Position numbers and translations under genes: made by a program. From NCBI GenBank assembly GCA_021154065.1, contig JAJKJG010000383.1, forward strand, positions 1-6,048: a DNA stretch of 6,048 bases. Direction: 5' to 3'. Positions 1 through 6,048 of this stretch are shown here, piece after piece (position 1 is the first letter of the stretch; the number at the start of each line of letters is the position of its first letter). Below the pieces are notes generated by a model. The model saw nothing but the letters and a program-made list of their open reading frames with translations, was not told the DNA's origin and did no database searches. The stretch comes from Methylobacterium sp. (GTDB taxonomy: Bacteria > Pseudomonadota > Alphaproteobacteria > Rhizobiales > Beijerinckiaceae).

Positions 1-99
1 AAGCCCTTGCGGTCGGGCCCGACCTGTGAGGAACCGAATCGAAGCCGTTCGCGTATAAGCTTTCAGCGCCAAGTTGGCGTGGAGGGCGAGAGAACGGCC
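1..99 (+). promoter_or_regulatory. Leader of bacterioferritin gene with two dyads and a weak -10-like box
   Basis: This non-coding stretch lies upstream of the bacterioferritin start. A perfect 14-bp palindrome (GGTCGGGCCCGACC) is at 11-24. A TATAAG at 54-59 resembles a -10 box, but no TTGACA-like hexamer is correctly spaced upstream of it. A 13-bp dyad, CGCCAA-G-TTGGCG, at 67-79 would overlap the expected transcription start if that -10 is real, a position typical of a repressor operator. Bacterioferritin genes in alphaproteobacteria are often under iron control (Irr, RirA or Fur), but I see no clear match to an iron-control element. A short frame ending in TGA at 27-29 could be the tail of an upstream gene, but it is too short to support. 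Promoter and operator roles are inference. Confidence 0.3.
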
Positions 100-600
100 A
101 TGAAGGGCGACGCAAAGGTCATCGAGTATCTGAACCGCGGCCTGCGTAGCGAGTTGACCGCGGTCAACCAGTACTGGCTCCACTACCGCCTCCTCGAAAA
201 CTGGGGCTACAGGGACCTCGCCAAACGCTGGCGGGAGGAGTCCATCGAGGAGATGCAGCACGCCGACCGCTTCACCGACCGCATCCTCTTCCTCGAAGGC
301 TTTCCCAACATGCAGGTGCTCGACCCATTGCGGATCGGGCAGAACGTTCAGGAAATCATCGAGTGCGACCTCGCCGCCGAGCACGAGGCGCGGGCGCTCT
401 ATCTCGAAGCGGCGCAATACTGCGATTCCGTCAACGACCGCGTGACGAAAGAGATGTTCGAGGATCTCGCGGCTGACGAGGAAGGGCACATCGACTTCCT
501 TGAAACGCAGCTCGAGTTGATCAAGCAGATCGGTGTGCAGCTTTATGCCCAGAAGCACATCGGCGAGCTTGGAGAGGGCAAAACGCCCGGCGCGGAGTAA
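100..600 (+). CDS. bfr: Bacterioferritin (haem-containing ferritin, iron storage)
   Basis: This 166-residue cytoplasmic protein should assemble into the 24-subunit bacterioferritin shell, which oxidises Fe(II) at di-iron centres and stores it as a ferric mineral core. Counting from the ATG at 100, every key residue falls at the Escherichia coli Bfr number. The ferroxidase ligands are E18, E51, H54, E94, E127 and H130; Y25 is conserved near the centre; and M52 is the haem ligand shared between two subunits. This agreement fixes the start at 100, although the frame is open upstream to position 7. Purine-rich GGAGG (81-85) and GAGAG (88-92) precede the start. The C-terminus ([12 protein letters not shown]) is a few residues longer than the usual 158-160. 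No bacterioferritin-associated ferredoxin gene is visible beside it. It converges on the acetyltransferase locus with a 19-bp gap and no clear terminator. Dps and ordinary ferritin are excluded by M52 and the Bfr-type residue spacing. Confidence 0.97.
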   Translation: MKGDAKVIEYLNRGLRSELTAVNQYWLHYRLLENWGYRDLAKRWREESIEEMQHADRFTDRILFLEGFPNMQVLDPLRIGQNVQEIIECDLAAEHEARALYLEAAQYCDSVNDRVTKEMFEDLAADEEGHIDFLETQLELIKQIGVQLYAQKHIGELGEGKTPGAE

Positions 601-619
601 CGGCCTGGTTTGCGTCTGA

Positions 620-2020
620 CTACGCGGACTCCCGAGTCGTCATCGCCATCGCCACGTCCAGCGACACGATCTGGATTTCGGGGTCGTCCGGCTCGGGGCG
701 GATGTCGAAACCGAGCCGGCGGCAGACTTCGAGCATCGCCACGTTCTCGCGCAGGACCTCGCCCGCGATGACGCGGAGACCTTCGGCGCGCGCCCACTCG
801 ATCGTCAACCGCATCAGTTCCCAGCCAAGGCCCTGGCCTTTCAAGTCCGACCGCACCAGGACGGCGTATTCGCCCCGTTCGTGATTGGTGTCCGCATGCA
901 GGCGCACGACGCCCATCATCGCGCCGCTCTCACGCTCGATCGCCACGAAGGCGATGACCCGCGCATAATCGATCTGGACCAGCCGCGCGAGAAAGGCATG
1001 GCCGAACTCGCGGATCGGACCAAAAAAGCGCAAGCGCAGGTCCTCGGCGGACACGCGCCGGACGAAGTCCAGGAAGAGCCCCTCATCCTCCGGGCGCACG
1101 GGGCGCACGAACACGCGCCGTCCGCCCGCCGAGACGATCTCGCGTTCCCACTCCTTCGGATACGGTCTGATCGCGAAGCGCGGGTGGCCGCGGCCCTTCC
1201 GGCTCTCGGCCGGCACGGGCGCCACGGCGACGCGGGCGTCGACCGCAATGAGGCCGTCCTTGTCGGCCAGGATCGGATTGATGTCGAGTTCGCGCACCTC
1301 GGGCAGGTCGGCGGCGAGCTGAGCGAGCTTGACCAGCACCAATTGCACGGCCTGTTCGTCCGCGGCCGGCACGTCGCGATAGGCTTTCAGGATGCGCGAC
1401 ACGCGCGTGCGGGCGATCAGCATTTCGGCCAGCTTCATGTCGAGCGGCGGCAGCGCCAGCGCTTTGTCGTTGATGACCTCGACGGCGGTTCCGCCGCGCC
1501 CGAACACCACCACCGGCCCGAAAGTCGGATCGTCCGCGAGGCCCGCGATCAGCTCGCGCGCCTTCGGGCGGCGCACCATCGGCTGAACCGTGACGCCGGT
1601 GATGCGGGCGTCGGGCTTGAGACGTTTGGCGCGCTCGAAGATGTCGAGCGCCGCCCGGCGCACAGCCGCTTCGCTCGTGAGGTCGAGCTTGACGCCGCCG
1701 ACGTCGGATTTGTGAACGATGTCCGGCGACGAAACCTTGACCGCCACCGTGCCGCCCTCGGCCAAAATAGGGCGGGCTGCGGTCGCAGCCTCGTCCGCCG
1801 TCTCGGCGAGGGCGATCGGGGCGACCGGAACGCCGTAGGCGCGCAGGAGTCCATTCGCTTCCAGCGGGTCGAGCCATGTCCGCCCATCTTGAACGACGCC
1901 GGCGATGATCGCGCGCGCCGTTGCGACATCCGGCGCGAAATCCCCCGGCAGGCTGTCCGGCGTCTCCATGAGCAGTTCTTGCGCCTCGCGGTAGCGCACG
2001 AGATGCATGAAGCCTTGCAC
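620..2020 (-). CDS. ATP-grasp plus GNAT N-acetyltransferase half (beta-like subunit fused to lysine acetyltransferase)
   Basis: If translation restarts at GTG 2020, the product has 466 residues. Residues 1-25 are the family linker (FMHLVRYREAQ at 4-14). Residues about 45-270 are an ATP-grasp domain with K95, the second candidate phosphohistidine H103 in HKSDVGGV, FGRGGTAVE at 173-181, ELDINPI at 244-250 and DARV at 261-264. Residues about 302-445 are a GNAT fold: the acetyl-CoA loop is KGQGLG (394-399), and NVAMLEVCRRLGF at 426-438 is the following motif. E384 in GEYAVLV is a plausible general base. The expected role is acetyl-CoA-dependent acetylation of protein lysines. GAGG at 2032-2029 lies 8 nt before the GTG; an ATG at 2008 (MHLVRYREAQ) is the alternative start. 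The same frame is open back to the TAA at 2062. The domains are intact, but separate translation is unproven. Its stop converges with the bacterioferritin stop. Confidence 0.75.
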   Translation of the reverse strand: MQGFMHLVRYREAQELLMETPDSLPGDFAPDVATARAIIAGVVQDGRTWLDPLEANGLLRAYGVPVAPIALAETADEAATAARPILAEGGTVAVKVSSPDIVHKSDVGGVKLDLTSEAAVRRAALDIFERAKRLKPDARITGVTVQPMVRRPKARELIAGLADDPTFGPVVVFGRGGTAVEVINDKALALPPLDMKLAEMLIARTRVSRILKAYRDVPAADEQAVQLVLVKLAQLAADLPEVRELDINPILADKDGLIAVDARVAVAPVPAESRKGRGHPRFAIRPYPKEWEREIVSAGGRRVFVRPVRPEDEGLFLDFVRRVSAEDLRLRFFGPIREFGHAFLARLVQIDYARVIAFVAIERESGAMMGVVRLHADTNHERGEYAVLVRSDLKGQGLGWELMRLTIEWARAEGLRVIAGEVLRENVAMLEVCRRLGFDIRPEPDDPEIQIVSLDVAMAMTTRESA

Positions 2021-2059
2021 GGCGTCCGCCTCGGTCGCGAAATGCGGGATCCCCGCCTC

Positions 2060-2062
2060 TTA
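2060..2062 (-). other. In-frame TAA that splits the Pat-like locus
   Basis: On the minus strand the codons read GCC TTT TAA GAG GCG GGG ATC, giving A-F-stop-E-A-G-I. The stop replaces exactly one residue in the usual F-x-E/A-A-G-I-P linker between the ligase and ATP-grasp regions. The frame is the same on both sides, so a one-base insertion or deletion in the nearby TTTT run cannot explain it; a substitution can. The stop lies in an imperfect 14-bp palindrome (2055-2068, GCCT-N6-AGGC). Confidence 0.9.
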
Positions 2063-3343
2063 AAAGGCCTGAGCCGCAGCTGGATTCTCCCCGAGCCAGA
2101 CCGAGAACACGGGCTTGCGACGGAAGCCCTTGGCGCGCTCACGTCGGACGATTTCGACAACGGCTTCGGCGGCTTCGGACGCGCTGGCAAGGGCGGTGGG
2201 CACCTGGAGCACGAGCACGGCGTCGTTGCCATCGTCGTCCAGAAGCGCTTCCATCGCGCCGGCGTAGCGGGCCGCATCCGCATCGCCGATGATGTCGACC
2301 GGATTGGCGCGTGACCAAGCCGCCGGCAGCAGCCGGTCGAGGCGCATCAAGGCCTCCTCCGACAACGCGGCCAGCATGCCGCCGAGGTCGATCAATTGGT
2401 CAACGGCCAACACGCCGAGGCCGCCGCCGTTGGTCAGGACAGCGAGGCGCCTGCCTGAAAAAGGCTTTTGGCGCCCGAGCGTCTCGGCGGCTGCGAACAT
2501 CTGGTCGAGATCGGAGACGCGCAAGAGGCCGGCGCGGCGAAACGCGGCCTCATAGACGGCGTCCGCGCCGGCGAGCGCGCCGGTGTGCGTCGCGGCGGCC
2601 TTCGCACCTTGCGCATGGCGGCCCGACTTGATCACCACGACCGGCTTGGCGCGCGCCGCCGCCCGCGCGGCGGACATGAACTTGCGCGCGTCGTTGACGG
2701 CTTCGACGTAGAGCAGGATGGCGCGGGTCGCGCGGTCGATCGCGAAGTAGTCGAGACAATCGCCGAAATCGACATCGACGTTCTCGCCGAGCGAGACCAC
2801 GGCGGAGAAGCCCACGTGGCGCTGCGCCGCCCATTCCACGAGACCGGCTGCAATTCCACCCGACTGCGAAATGAGGGCGAGGTCTCCGGCGTTCGCGCCC
2901 CGCGCCGCGAAGCTGGCGTTGAGCCGGCTGGCCGGCGCGAGCACGCCTAGACAATTCGGCCCGACGAGCCGAAGCCCGTGCCCATGGGCCTCAACACGCG
3001 CCGCATCCGCCAGCGAACCAGGTCCATGACCGAGACCGCCGGTCAGAACGATCGCCGCCGCCACGCCTCGCCGGCCCGCCACGGCGACGAGGTCCGGCAC
3101 GGCCGCGGGCGGGGCGGCGATGACGGCGAGGTCCGGCGCGTCCGCGAGGTCCTCGATCCGCGCGGCGCAAGGAGCGCCGTCCACCTCGGCATACTTCGGG
3201 TTGACCAGATCGATCCGGCCCGGAAAACCGGCCTCGCGCAGGTTGTGCAGGACGGCATGGCCAAGCGAGCCCTCGCGGGGGCTCGCGCCGACGAGCGCGA
3301 GGGAGCGGGGCGCGAACAGCTTGTCCAGGCGGTAGGTGCTCAT
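2060..3343 (-). CDS. CoA-binding/ligase (alpha-like) half of acyl-CoA synthetase (NDP-forming)-type protein
   Basis: This 427-residue product is the N-terminal part of a Pat/PatZ-type protein and matches the alpha subunit of ADP-forming acyl-CoA synthetases. Residues about 5-135 are a CoA-binding Rossmann domain (LVGASPREGSLG at 18-29, GPNCLG at 128-133). Residues about 150-290 are a succinyl-CoA-ligase-like domain with ISQSGG at 158-163 and the candidate phosphohistidine H253 in THTGALAG. Residues about 297-425 are the third ligase subdomain (TNGGGLG at 304-310, NPVDIIGDA at 347-355). The ATG at 3343 is supported by GGAG 7 nt upstream. The protein ends in PAAAQAF-TAA, where the family normally runs on into the ATP-grasp domain. 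Alone it could bind CoA but would need the downstream half for nucleotide binding. Whether it is a stable alpha subunit or a truncated remnant is open. It starts 108 bp after the acyl-CoA dehydrogenase, on the same strand. Confidence 0.85.
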   Translation of the reverse strand: MSTYRLDKLFAPRSLALVGASPREGSLGHAVLHNLREAGFPGRIDLVNPKYAEVDGAPCAARIEDLADAPDLAVIAAPPAAVPDLVAVAGRRGVAAAIVLTGGLGHGPGSLADAARVEAHGHGLRLVGPNCLGVLAPASRLNASFAARGANAGDLALISQSGGIAAGLVEWAAQRHVGFSAVVSLGENVDVDFGDCLDYFAIDRATRAILLYVEAVNDARKFMSAARAAARAKPVVVIKSGRHAQGAKAAATHTGALAGADAVYEAAFRRAGLLRVSDLDQMFAAAETLGRQKPFSGRRLAVLTNGGGLGVLAVDQLIDLGGMLAALSEEALMRLDRLLPAAWSRANPVDIIGDADAARYAGAMEALLDDDGNDAVLVLQVPTALASASEAAEAVVEIVRRERAKGFRRKPVFSVWLGENPAAAQAF

Positions 3344-3451
3344 CGCAGGTCTCCGGCCCCGGATCAGGGCCCCGTGGAATGGAGAACGGCTGCGCGGCGG
3401 TGACGGTTCGAGCGGGCTTCGTCCATGCCCGAACGATCGTCGGCGTCCCGT
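3344..3451 (-). other. Intergenic leader with two hairpins between dehydrogenase and ligase genes
   Basis: This 108-bp gap separates the dehydrogenase stop from the ligase start. In transcript sense, an imperfect hairpin (GTTCG at 3434-3430 pairing with CGAAC at 3410-3406, plus an inner GGC/GCC) follows the dehydrogenase stop. It has no U-tract, so it is a weak terminator candidate. Further on, GGCCC (3371-3367) and GGGCC (3359-3355) form a 5-bp stem with a 7-nt loop whose base directly abuts the GGAG ribosome-binding site (3354-3351) of the ligase gene. No convincing -35/-10 pair is visible. The ligase gene may be read through from the dehydrogenase or have its own unrecognised promoter. Confidence 0.35.
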
Positions 3452-4603
3452 TTATTGCCTCAAGGTCTCGCGGGCGATGATCAGCCGCTGAATTTCCGAT
3501 GTGCCCTCGTAGATCCGCGTGATGCGGGCGTCGCGCGCGTAACGCTCGACCGGATAGTCCCTGATGTAGCCGGCCCCGCCGTGGAGCTGGATCGCCGTGT
3601 CGGTGGCGCGATGCGCCGCTTCCGAGGCGAACAGCTTCGCCATCGAGGCCGCCTTGGCGAAAGGCCGCCGCTGGTCCTTGAGGTGGGCCGCCTGGAGAAT
3701 GAGGAGGCGCGCCGCTTCGAGATCGACCTCGCGGTCGGCGATCATCCACTGCACGCCCTGAAAGTCGGCGATGGCCTGCCCGAACTGCCGGCGTTCCTTG
3801 ACGTAGGCCTTGGCCGCGTCCATGGCGGCGCGGGCGATCCCGAGCGAGAGCGCGGCGACGCCGATGCGCCCCCCGGCCAGTTCCCCGACCGCGATCCGGA
3901 AGCCGTCGTTCTCGCGCCCCAGGAGGGCGTCCCCCGGCACGCGGCAGCCGTCGAAGCGCACCGCATTGGCGGCCGAGCCAGTCTGGCCCATTTTCTTTTC
4001 GGCCTTGCCAATGACGAGGCCCGGCGCGTCCCGCTCGACCAGGAAGCAGGAGATGCCCTTCCCCTTCGGCGCGTCGGGGTCCGTTACGGCCCAGACCACG
4101 AACAACCCGGCGTACTCGGCGCCGGTGATGTAGATTTTTTCGCCCTCGATAAGCCAGCCGTCGCGGGCGCGGCGGGCGCGCGTCGTCATGGCGCTCGGGT
4201 CCGAGCCCGCGCCTGCCTCGGTCAGGCAGAAGGCGCCCGTGGGGTAGGTCCCGTCCGCCAGCAGCGGCAGATGCGTCCGCTTCTGCGCCTCGGACCCGAC
4301 CGCCTGAACGATCTCGCCGACCATGTTGGTGACGGAGACGGTTACGGCCGTCGCGGCGCAGGCGTGGGCGAGTTCCTCCACCGCCAGCGCGAAGGCGACC
4401 GTGCCGGCTTCCGTGCCGCCGTGATCCGCCGCGACGTTCAGCGCCATGAAGCCGTTCGCAGCCAGCGCCTTGAGATTGTCCAAAAAGTCCGCCCGCCCCT
4501 CGCCGAGGTCGAGGCGCGCCGCGAGGGGCGCAAGCCGATCCGCCGCGATGCGCCGAGCCGCCTCGCGGATCATCTCTTCCTCGTCGGTCAGCGCGAAATG
4601 CAT
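3452..4603 (-). CDS. Acyl-CoA dehydrogenase (FAD-dependent)
   Basis: This 383-residue, full-length acyl-CoA dehydrogenase catalyses alpha,beta-dehydrogenation of an acyl-CoA thioester, passing electrons from FAD to electron-transfer flavoprotein. It is soluble and would form a homotetramer. The N-terminal helical domain starts at [10 protein letters not shown]. The first family signature is [13 protein letters not shown] at 126-138. The second runs from Q339 to D358 and includes [18 protein letters not shown] at 270-276 is the usual FAD/CoA-contact segment. The likely catalytic base is E366 in IYEGTSEIQ, the position used by short-chain and branched-chain enzymes; the exact substrate cannot be told from sequence. 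The start at 4603 was chosen because [10 protein letters not shown] is the normal family N-terminus; the frame is open about 59 codons further, but that stretch overlaps the kinase gene and looks like shadow sequence. It begins 19 bp after the kinase stop, suggesting co-transcription, and precedes the ligase/acetyltransferase locus. Confidence 0.95.
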   Translation of the reverse strand: MHFALTDEEEMIREAARRIAADRLAPLAARLDLGEGRADFLDNLKALAANGFMALNVAADHGGTEAGTVAFALAVEELAHACAATAVTVSVTNMVGEIVQAVGSEAQKRTHLPLLADGTYPTGAFCLTEAGAGSDPSAMTTRARRARDGWLIEGEKIYITGAEYAGLFVVWAVTDPDAPKGKGISCFLVERDAPGLVIGKAEKKMGQTGSAANAVRFDGCRVPGDALLGRENDGFRIAVGELAGGRIGVAALSLGIARAAMDAAKAYVKERRQFGQAIADFQGVQWMIADREVDLEAARLLILQAAHLKDQRRPFAKAASMAKLFASEAAHRATDTAIQLHGGAGYIRDYPVERYARDARITRIYEGTSEIQRLIIARETLRQ

Positions 4604-4622
4604 CGCTCGCTTCGCCCTTCCG

Positions 4623-6048
4623 CTATTCCGCCGGAACCCGCGTCGGCGGGAAAAGGATCTCGACCAGTGTGCCCTCGTTGGGAACGCTGACGATCTGCAA
4701 GGCCCCGCGGTTCGCTGCGACAAGCGCCTTCGTGAGCGGCAGCCCAAGGCCCATGCCGTCGCCGCGCCGCGCCGTCCCAATCTGACCGAACGGCTTGAGC
4801 GCCGCCTCGATTTCTCCCTCGTCCATGCCGATGCCGGTGTCGCGCACCCGGAGCGCGACCTCGCCGCGGTCCGTCACGGCGGTCGAAACAATCACTTGTC
4901 CGCCCGCATCCGTGAACTGGATCGCGTTCGAGACGATGTTGAGCACGATCTGGCGCATTGAATGCTCATCCGCCATGATCGACACCTGCCGCTGTGCGAA
5001 GCTCGTCCGCATGACGATGCGCTCGCGCGCCGCTTGCCGCTGCATCAGCGTTATGCAACTCGCGACGAGAGCGTTCAGATTGACGGCGGTGAACGACAAC
5101 TCCACTCGTCCCGCCTCGATCTTCGCCAGGTCGAGAAGATTGTCGACCAGGTTCATGATTCGGCGGCCGGAGGCGTGGATGTCCTTCAAATAATCCTTGT
5201 AGCGCTCGTTGCCCATCGGGCCGAAGCGCTCCTCCAGCATCATCTCGGCGAATCCTATGACGGCGTTGAGGGGGGTCCGGATTTCGTGATTGATCCTGGC
5301 GAGGAGGTCCGATCTTTGCGCGTTCACCTCCTCCGCCGCATGCTTGGCGGCATGAAGTTCGCCTTCGGCCTTCTTGTAAGCCGTGATGTCGCGCAGCACC
5401 GCGCTCATCTTGCGCTCCGGACCATCGCTCACACGGCCCATGGTCATGAACAGCGGGATGGCCCCGCCCTGCCGGGCGCGGCCGATCACCTCGCGGCCGT
5501 CGTTCAGCAGGCTCGCCACGCCGTTCGCTTGCAGGCCGTTCAGGTATTCGAGGGCTGCGGCGTGACTCCCGGGAGCGAGAAGCACGGCGATCGGCTCGCC
5601 CGCCACTTCCTTCTGATCATAGCCGAACAAGGCCTCCGCCGACCGGTTCAGCGCCAGGATGCGGCCGGCGGCGTCGAGAACGAGCACGCCGTCAGTCGCC
5701 GTATCGAGAATCGCGGACAGCTCCTGCACACGGGCTTCGCGAGCCTCCAGCTCAAGCTCGAGCGCTTGGACGCAATGGGCCGGGTCGGCTTCCGGGAGCT
5801 TGCGGATGAGCATCAGACCCGCCGGCGCATCGCCCCACTCAACGGCTGTGAGCCGCGCTTCAACGGCGAGTTTGCGGCCGTGACGGGTGGACACGGTCAG
5901 CGGCGATGCTCTTTCCTCCGAGCGATCGGGTTCATGCCGCCAGCCCCGAAACAAGCGCGCGCCCCCGCCATACGCGTCCAGCGCCTCGACATCGCCGTAA
6001 CCGAGCCAATCGAGGAGCACGCGGTTCACAAAGATCGGCCGCTCGCCC
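4623..6048 (-). CDS. PAS-domain sensor histidine kinase, PdhS-like (N-terminus beyond window)
   Basis: The frame is open to the right edge (the codons before GTG 6029 read GERPIF), so this is the C-terminal 474 residues of a longer kinase. The numbering here counts from that GTG. The visible part starts in a PAS domain (about 1-78). A short heptad-like helix follows (88-106), then a second PAS (about 104-220, [19 protein letters not shown] at 114-132, ending in RDIT) and a signalling helix (219-240). The HisKA domain has phosphoacceptor H248 in NHEIRTPLN. The HATPase domain has an N-box ([14 protein letters not shown], 359-372), G1 DTGIGM (397-402), an F-box-like PFGQ (413-416) and G2 GMGLGL (425-430). 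There is no receiver domain after the ATPase and no membrane segment in the visible part. The motif set [14 protein letters not shown] resembles Rhizobiales PdhS-type kinases, which feed DivK-like regulators of cell-cycle and polarity; that subfamily call is from memory of the family. The signal sensed is unknown. Confidence 0.9.
   Translation of the reverse strand, partial: GERPIFVNRVLLDWLGYGDVEALDAYGGGARLFRGWRHEPDRSEERASPLTVSTRHGRKLAVEARLTAVEWGDAPAGLMLIRKLPEADPAHCVQALELELEAREARVQELSAILDTATDGVLVLDAAGRILALNRSAEALFGYDQKEVAGEPIAVLLAPGSHAAALEYLNGLQANGVASLLNDGREVIGRARQGGAIPLFMTMGRVSDGPERKMSAVLRDITAYKKAEGELHAAKHAAEEVNAQRSDLLARINHEIRTPLNAVIGFAEMMLEERFGPMGNERYKDYLKDIHASGRRIMNLVDNLLDLAKIEAGRVELSFTAVNLNALVASCITLMQRQAARERIVMRTSFAQRQVSIMADEHSMRQIVLNIVSNAIQFTDAGGQVIVSTAVTDRGEVALRVRDTGIGMDEGEIEAALKPFGQIGTARRGDGMGLGLPLTKALVAANRGALQIVSVPNEGTLVEILFPPTRVPAE

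Larger units (their letters stand above)
620..3343 (-). pseudogene. Acetate-CoA ligase-like/GNAT acetyltransferase (Pat/PatZ family), one locus interrupted by an in-frame stop
   Basis: Read from ATG 3343 to TAG 620, the frame has about 907 sense positions with one internal TAA at 2062-2060. In the Pat/PatZ family a single protein of about 900 residues carries, in order, a CoA-binding domain, a succinyl-CoA-ligase-like domain, an ATP-grasp domain and a C-terminal GNAT acetyltransferase; all four are present here. Such proteins acetylate lysines of metabolic enzymes, classically the AMP-forming acetyl-CoA synthetase, which is switched off by acetylation. There is no frameshift: after the TAA the same frame continues with EAGIPHFATEADA, as the family would. 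One substitution, for example GAA or AAA to TAA, would explain the break. Nothing else in either half looks decayed. If the stop is genuine and not bypassed, the full-length fusion is lost, although both halves could still be made separately. The two halves are described in their own entries. Confidence 0.6.

Noticed and set aside
3..29. C-terminal tail of an upstream plus-strand gene ending in TGA at 27-29
   Set aside because: Only eight codons are visible, too few to support a coding call.
601..640. Possible bidirectional terminator between bfr and the acetyltransferase
   Set aside because: Only a 4-bp GCGT/ACGC pairing is visible, with no T-tract.
1549..2283. Minus-strand frame across the internal stop, considered as evidence for a programmed frameshift around the TAA
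   Set aside because: The true frame resumes directly after the TAA without a shift, so no frameshift is needed, and the alternative frame encodes no family motifs.
881..2314. Long open frame on the plus strand (about 477 codons)
   Set aside because: It lies antisense to the Pat-like locus, has no recognisable domain, and is rich in R, H, D and A as expected of a shadow frame in GC-rich DNA.
3406..3434. Rho-independent terminator after the acyl-CoA dehydrogenase
   Set aside because: The stem is imperfect with a 4-nt bulge and no U-tract follows, so it is mentioned only as a hairpin in the intergenic entry.
2991..3749. Minus-strand open frame (about 252 codons) across the intergenic gap
   Set aside because: It overlaps the dehydrogenase and the ligase in another frame and is an R/G/P-rich, low-information shadow.
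3425..4690. Long open frame on the plus strand (about 421 codons)
   Set aside because: It is antisense to the acyl-CoA dehydrogenase, whose family signatures are complete on the minus strand; no domain is recognisable.
4604..4780. 59-codon N-terminal extension of the acyl-CoA dehydrogenase
   Set aside because: It overlaps the kinase's conserved C-terminus, is R/S-rich, and the family N-terminus begins at [10 protein letters not shown] (4603).

Overview
The base composition is GC-rich (third codon positions are mostly G or C). Together with the protein sequences, especially the histidine kinase, whose dimerisation and ATPase regions read like Rhizobiales PdhS-type kinases, this points to an alphaproteobacterium, probably of the Hyphomicrobiales (Rhizobiales). 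I cannot fix the genus from the sequence alone. The window looks like ordinary chromosome: no tRNA, rRNA, CRISPR array, insertion sequence or phage gene is visible.

Layout. Bases 1-99 are a leader with two short dyads. Bases 100-600 (+) encode a complete bacterioferritin with all ferroxidase and haem residues. Everything to the right lies on the minus strand and converges on it with a 19-bp gap. Read in the direction of transcription, from the right edge to the left, these genes are: a PAS-PAS-HisKA-HATPase sensor histidine kinase, cut by the window edge at its N-terminus (6048-4623); 19 bp later an acyl-CoA dehydrogenase (4603-3452); and after 108 bp a large acetate-CoA-ligase-like/GNAT acetyltransferase locus of the Pat/PatZ type (3343-620).

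The main observation is in that last locus. It is one continuous reading frame of about 907 codons broken by a single in-frame TAA at 2062-2060. The frame does not shift, and the 13 codons after the stop still encode family-like sequence (EAGIPHFATEADA). The break falls between the CoA-binding/ligase half and the ATP-grasp plus GNAT half, which is where the archaeal ADP-forming acyl-CoA synthetases divide into alpha and beta subunits. A GTG codon with a GAGG 8 nt upstream lies 39 nt after the stop. The locus may therefore be a fresh pseudogene, a sequencing error, a stop that is read through, or a real two-subunit arrangement. The sequence alone cannot decide.

How the genes may work together. 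The acyl-CoA dehydrogenase and the ligase/acetyltransferase fit a common theme of acyl-CoA formation, oxidation and acetylation control of metabolism. The kinase may be co-transcribed with the dehydrogenase, but no functional link is shown. Bacterioferritin is a separate iron-storage gene. I found no convincing previously undescribed system here.
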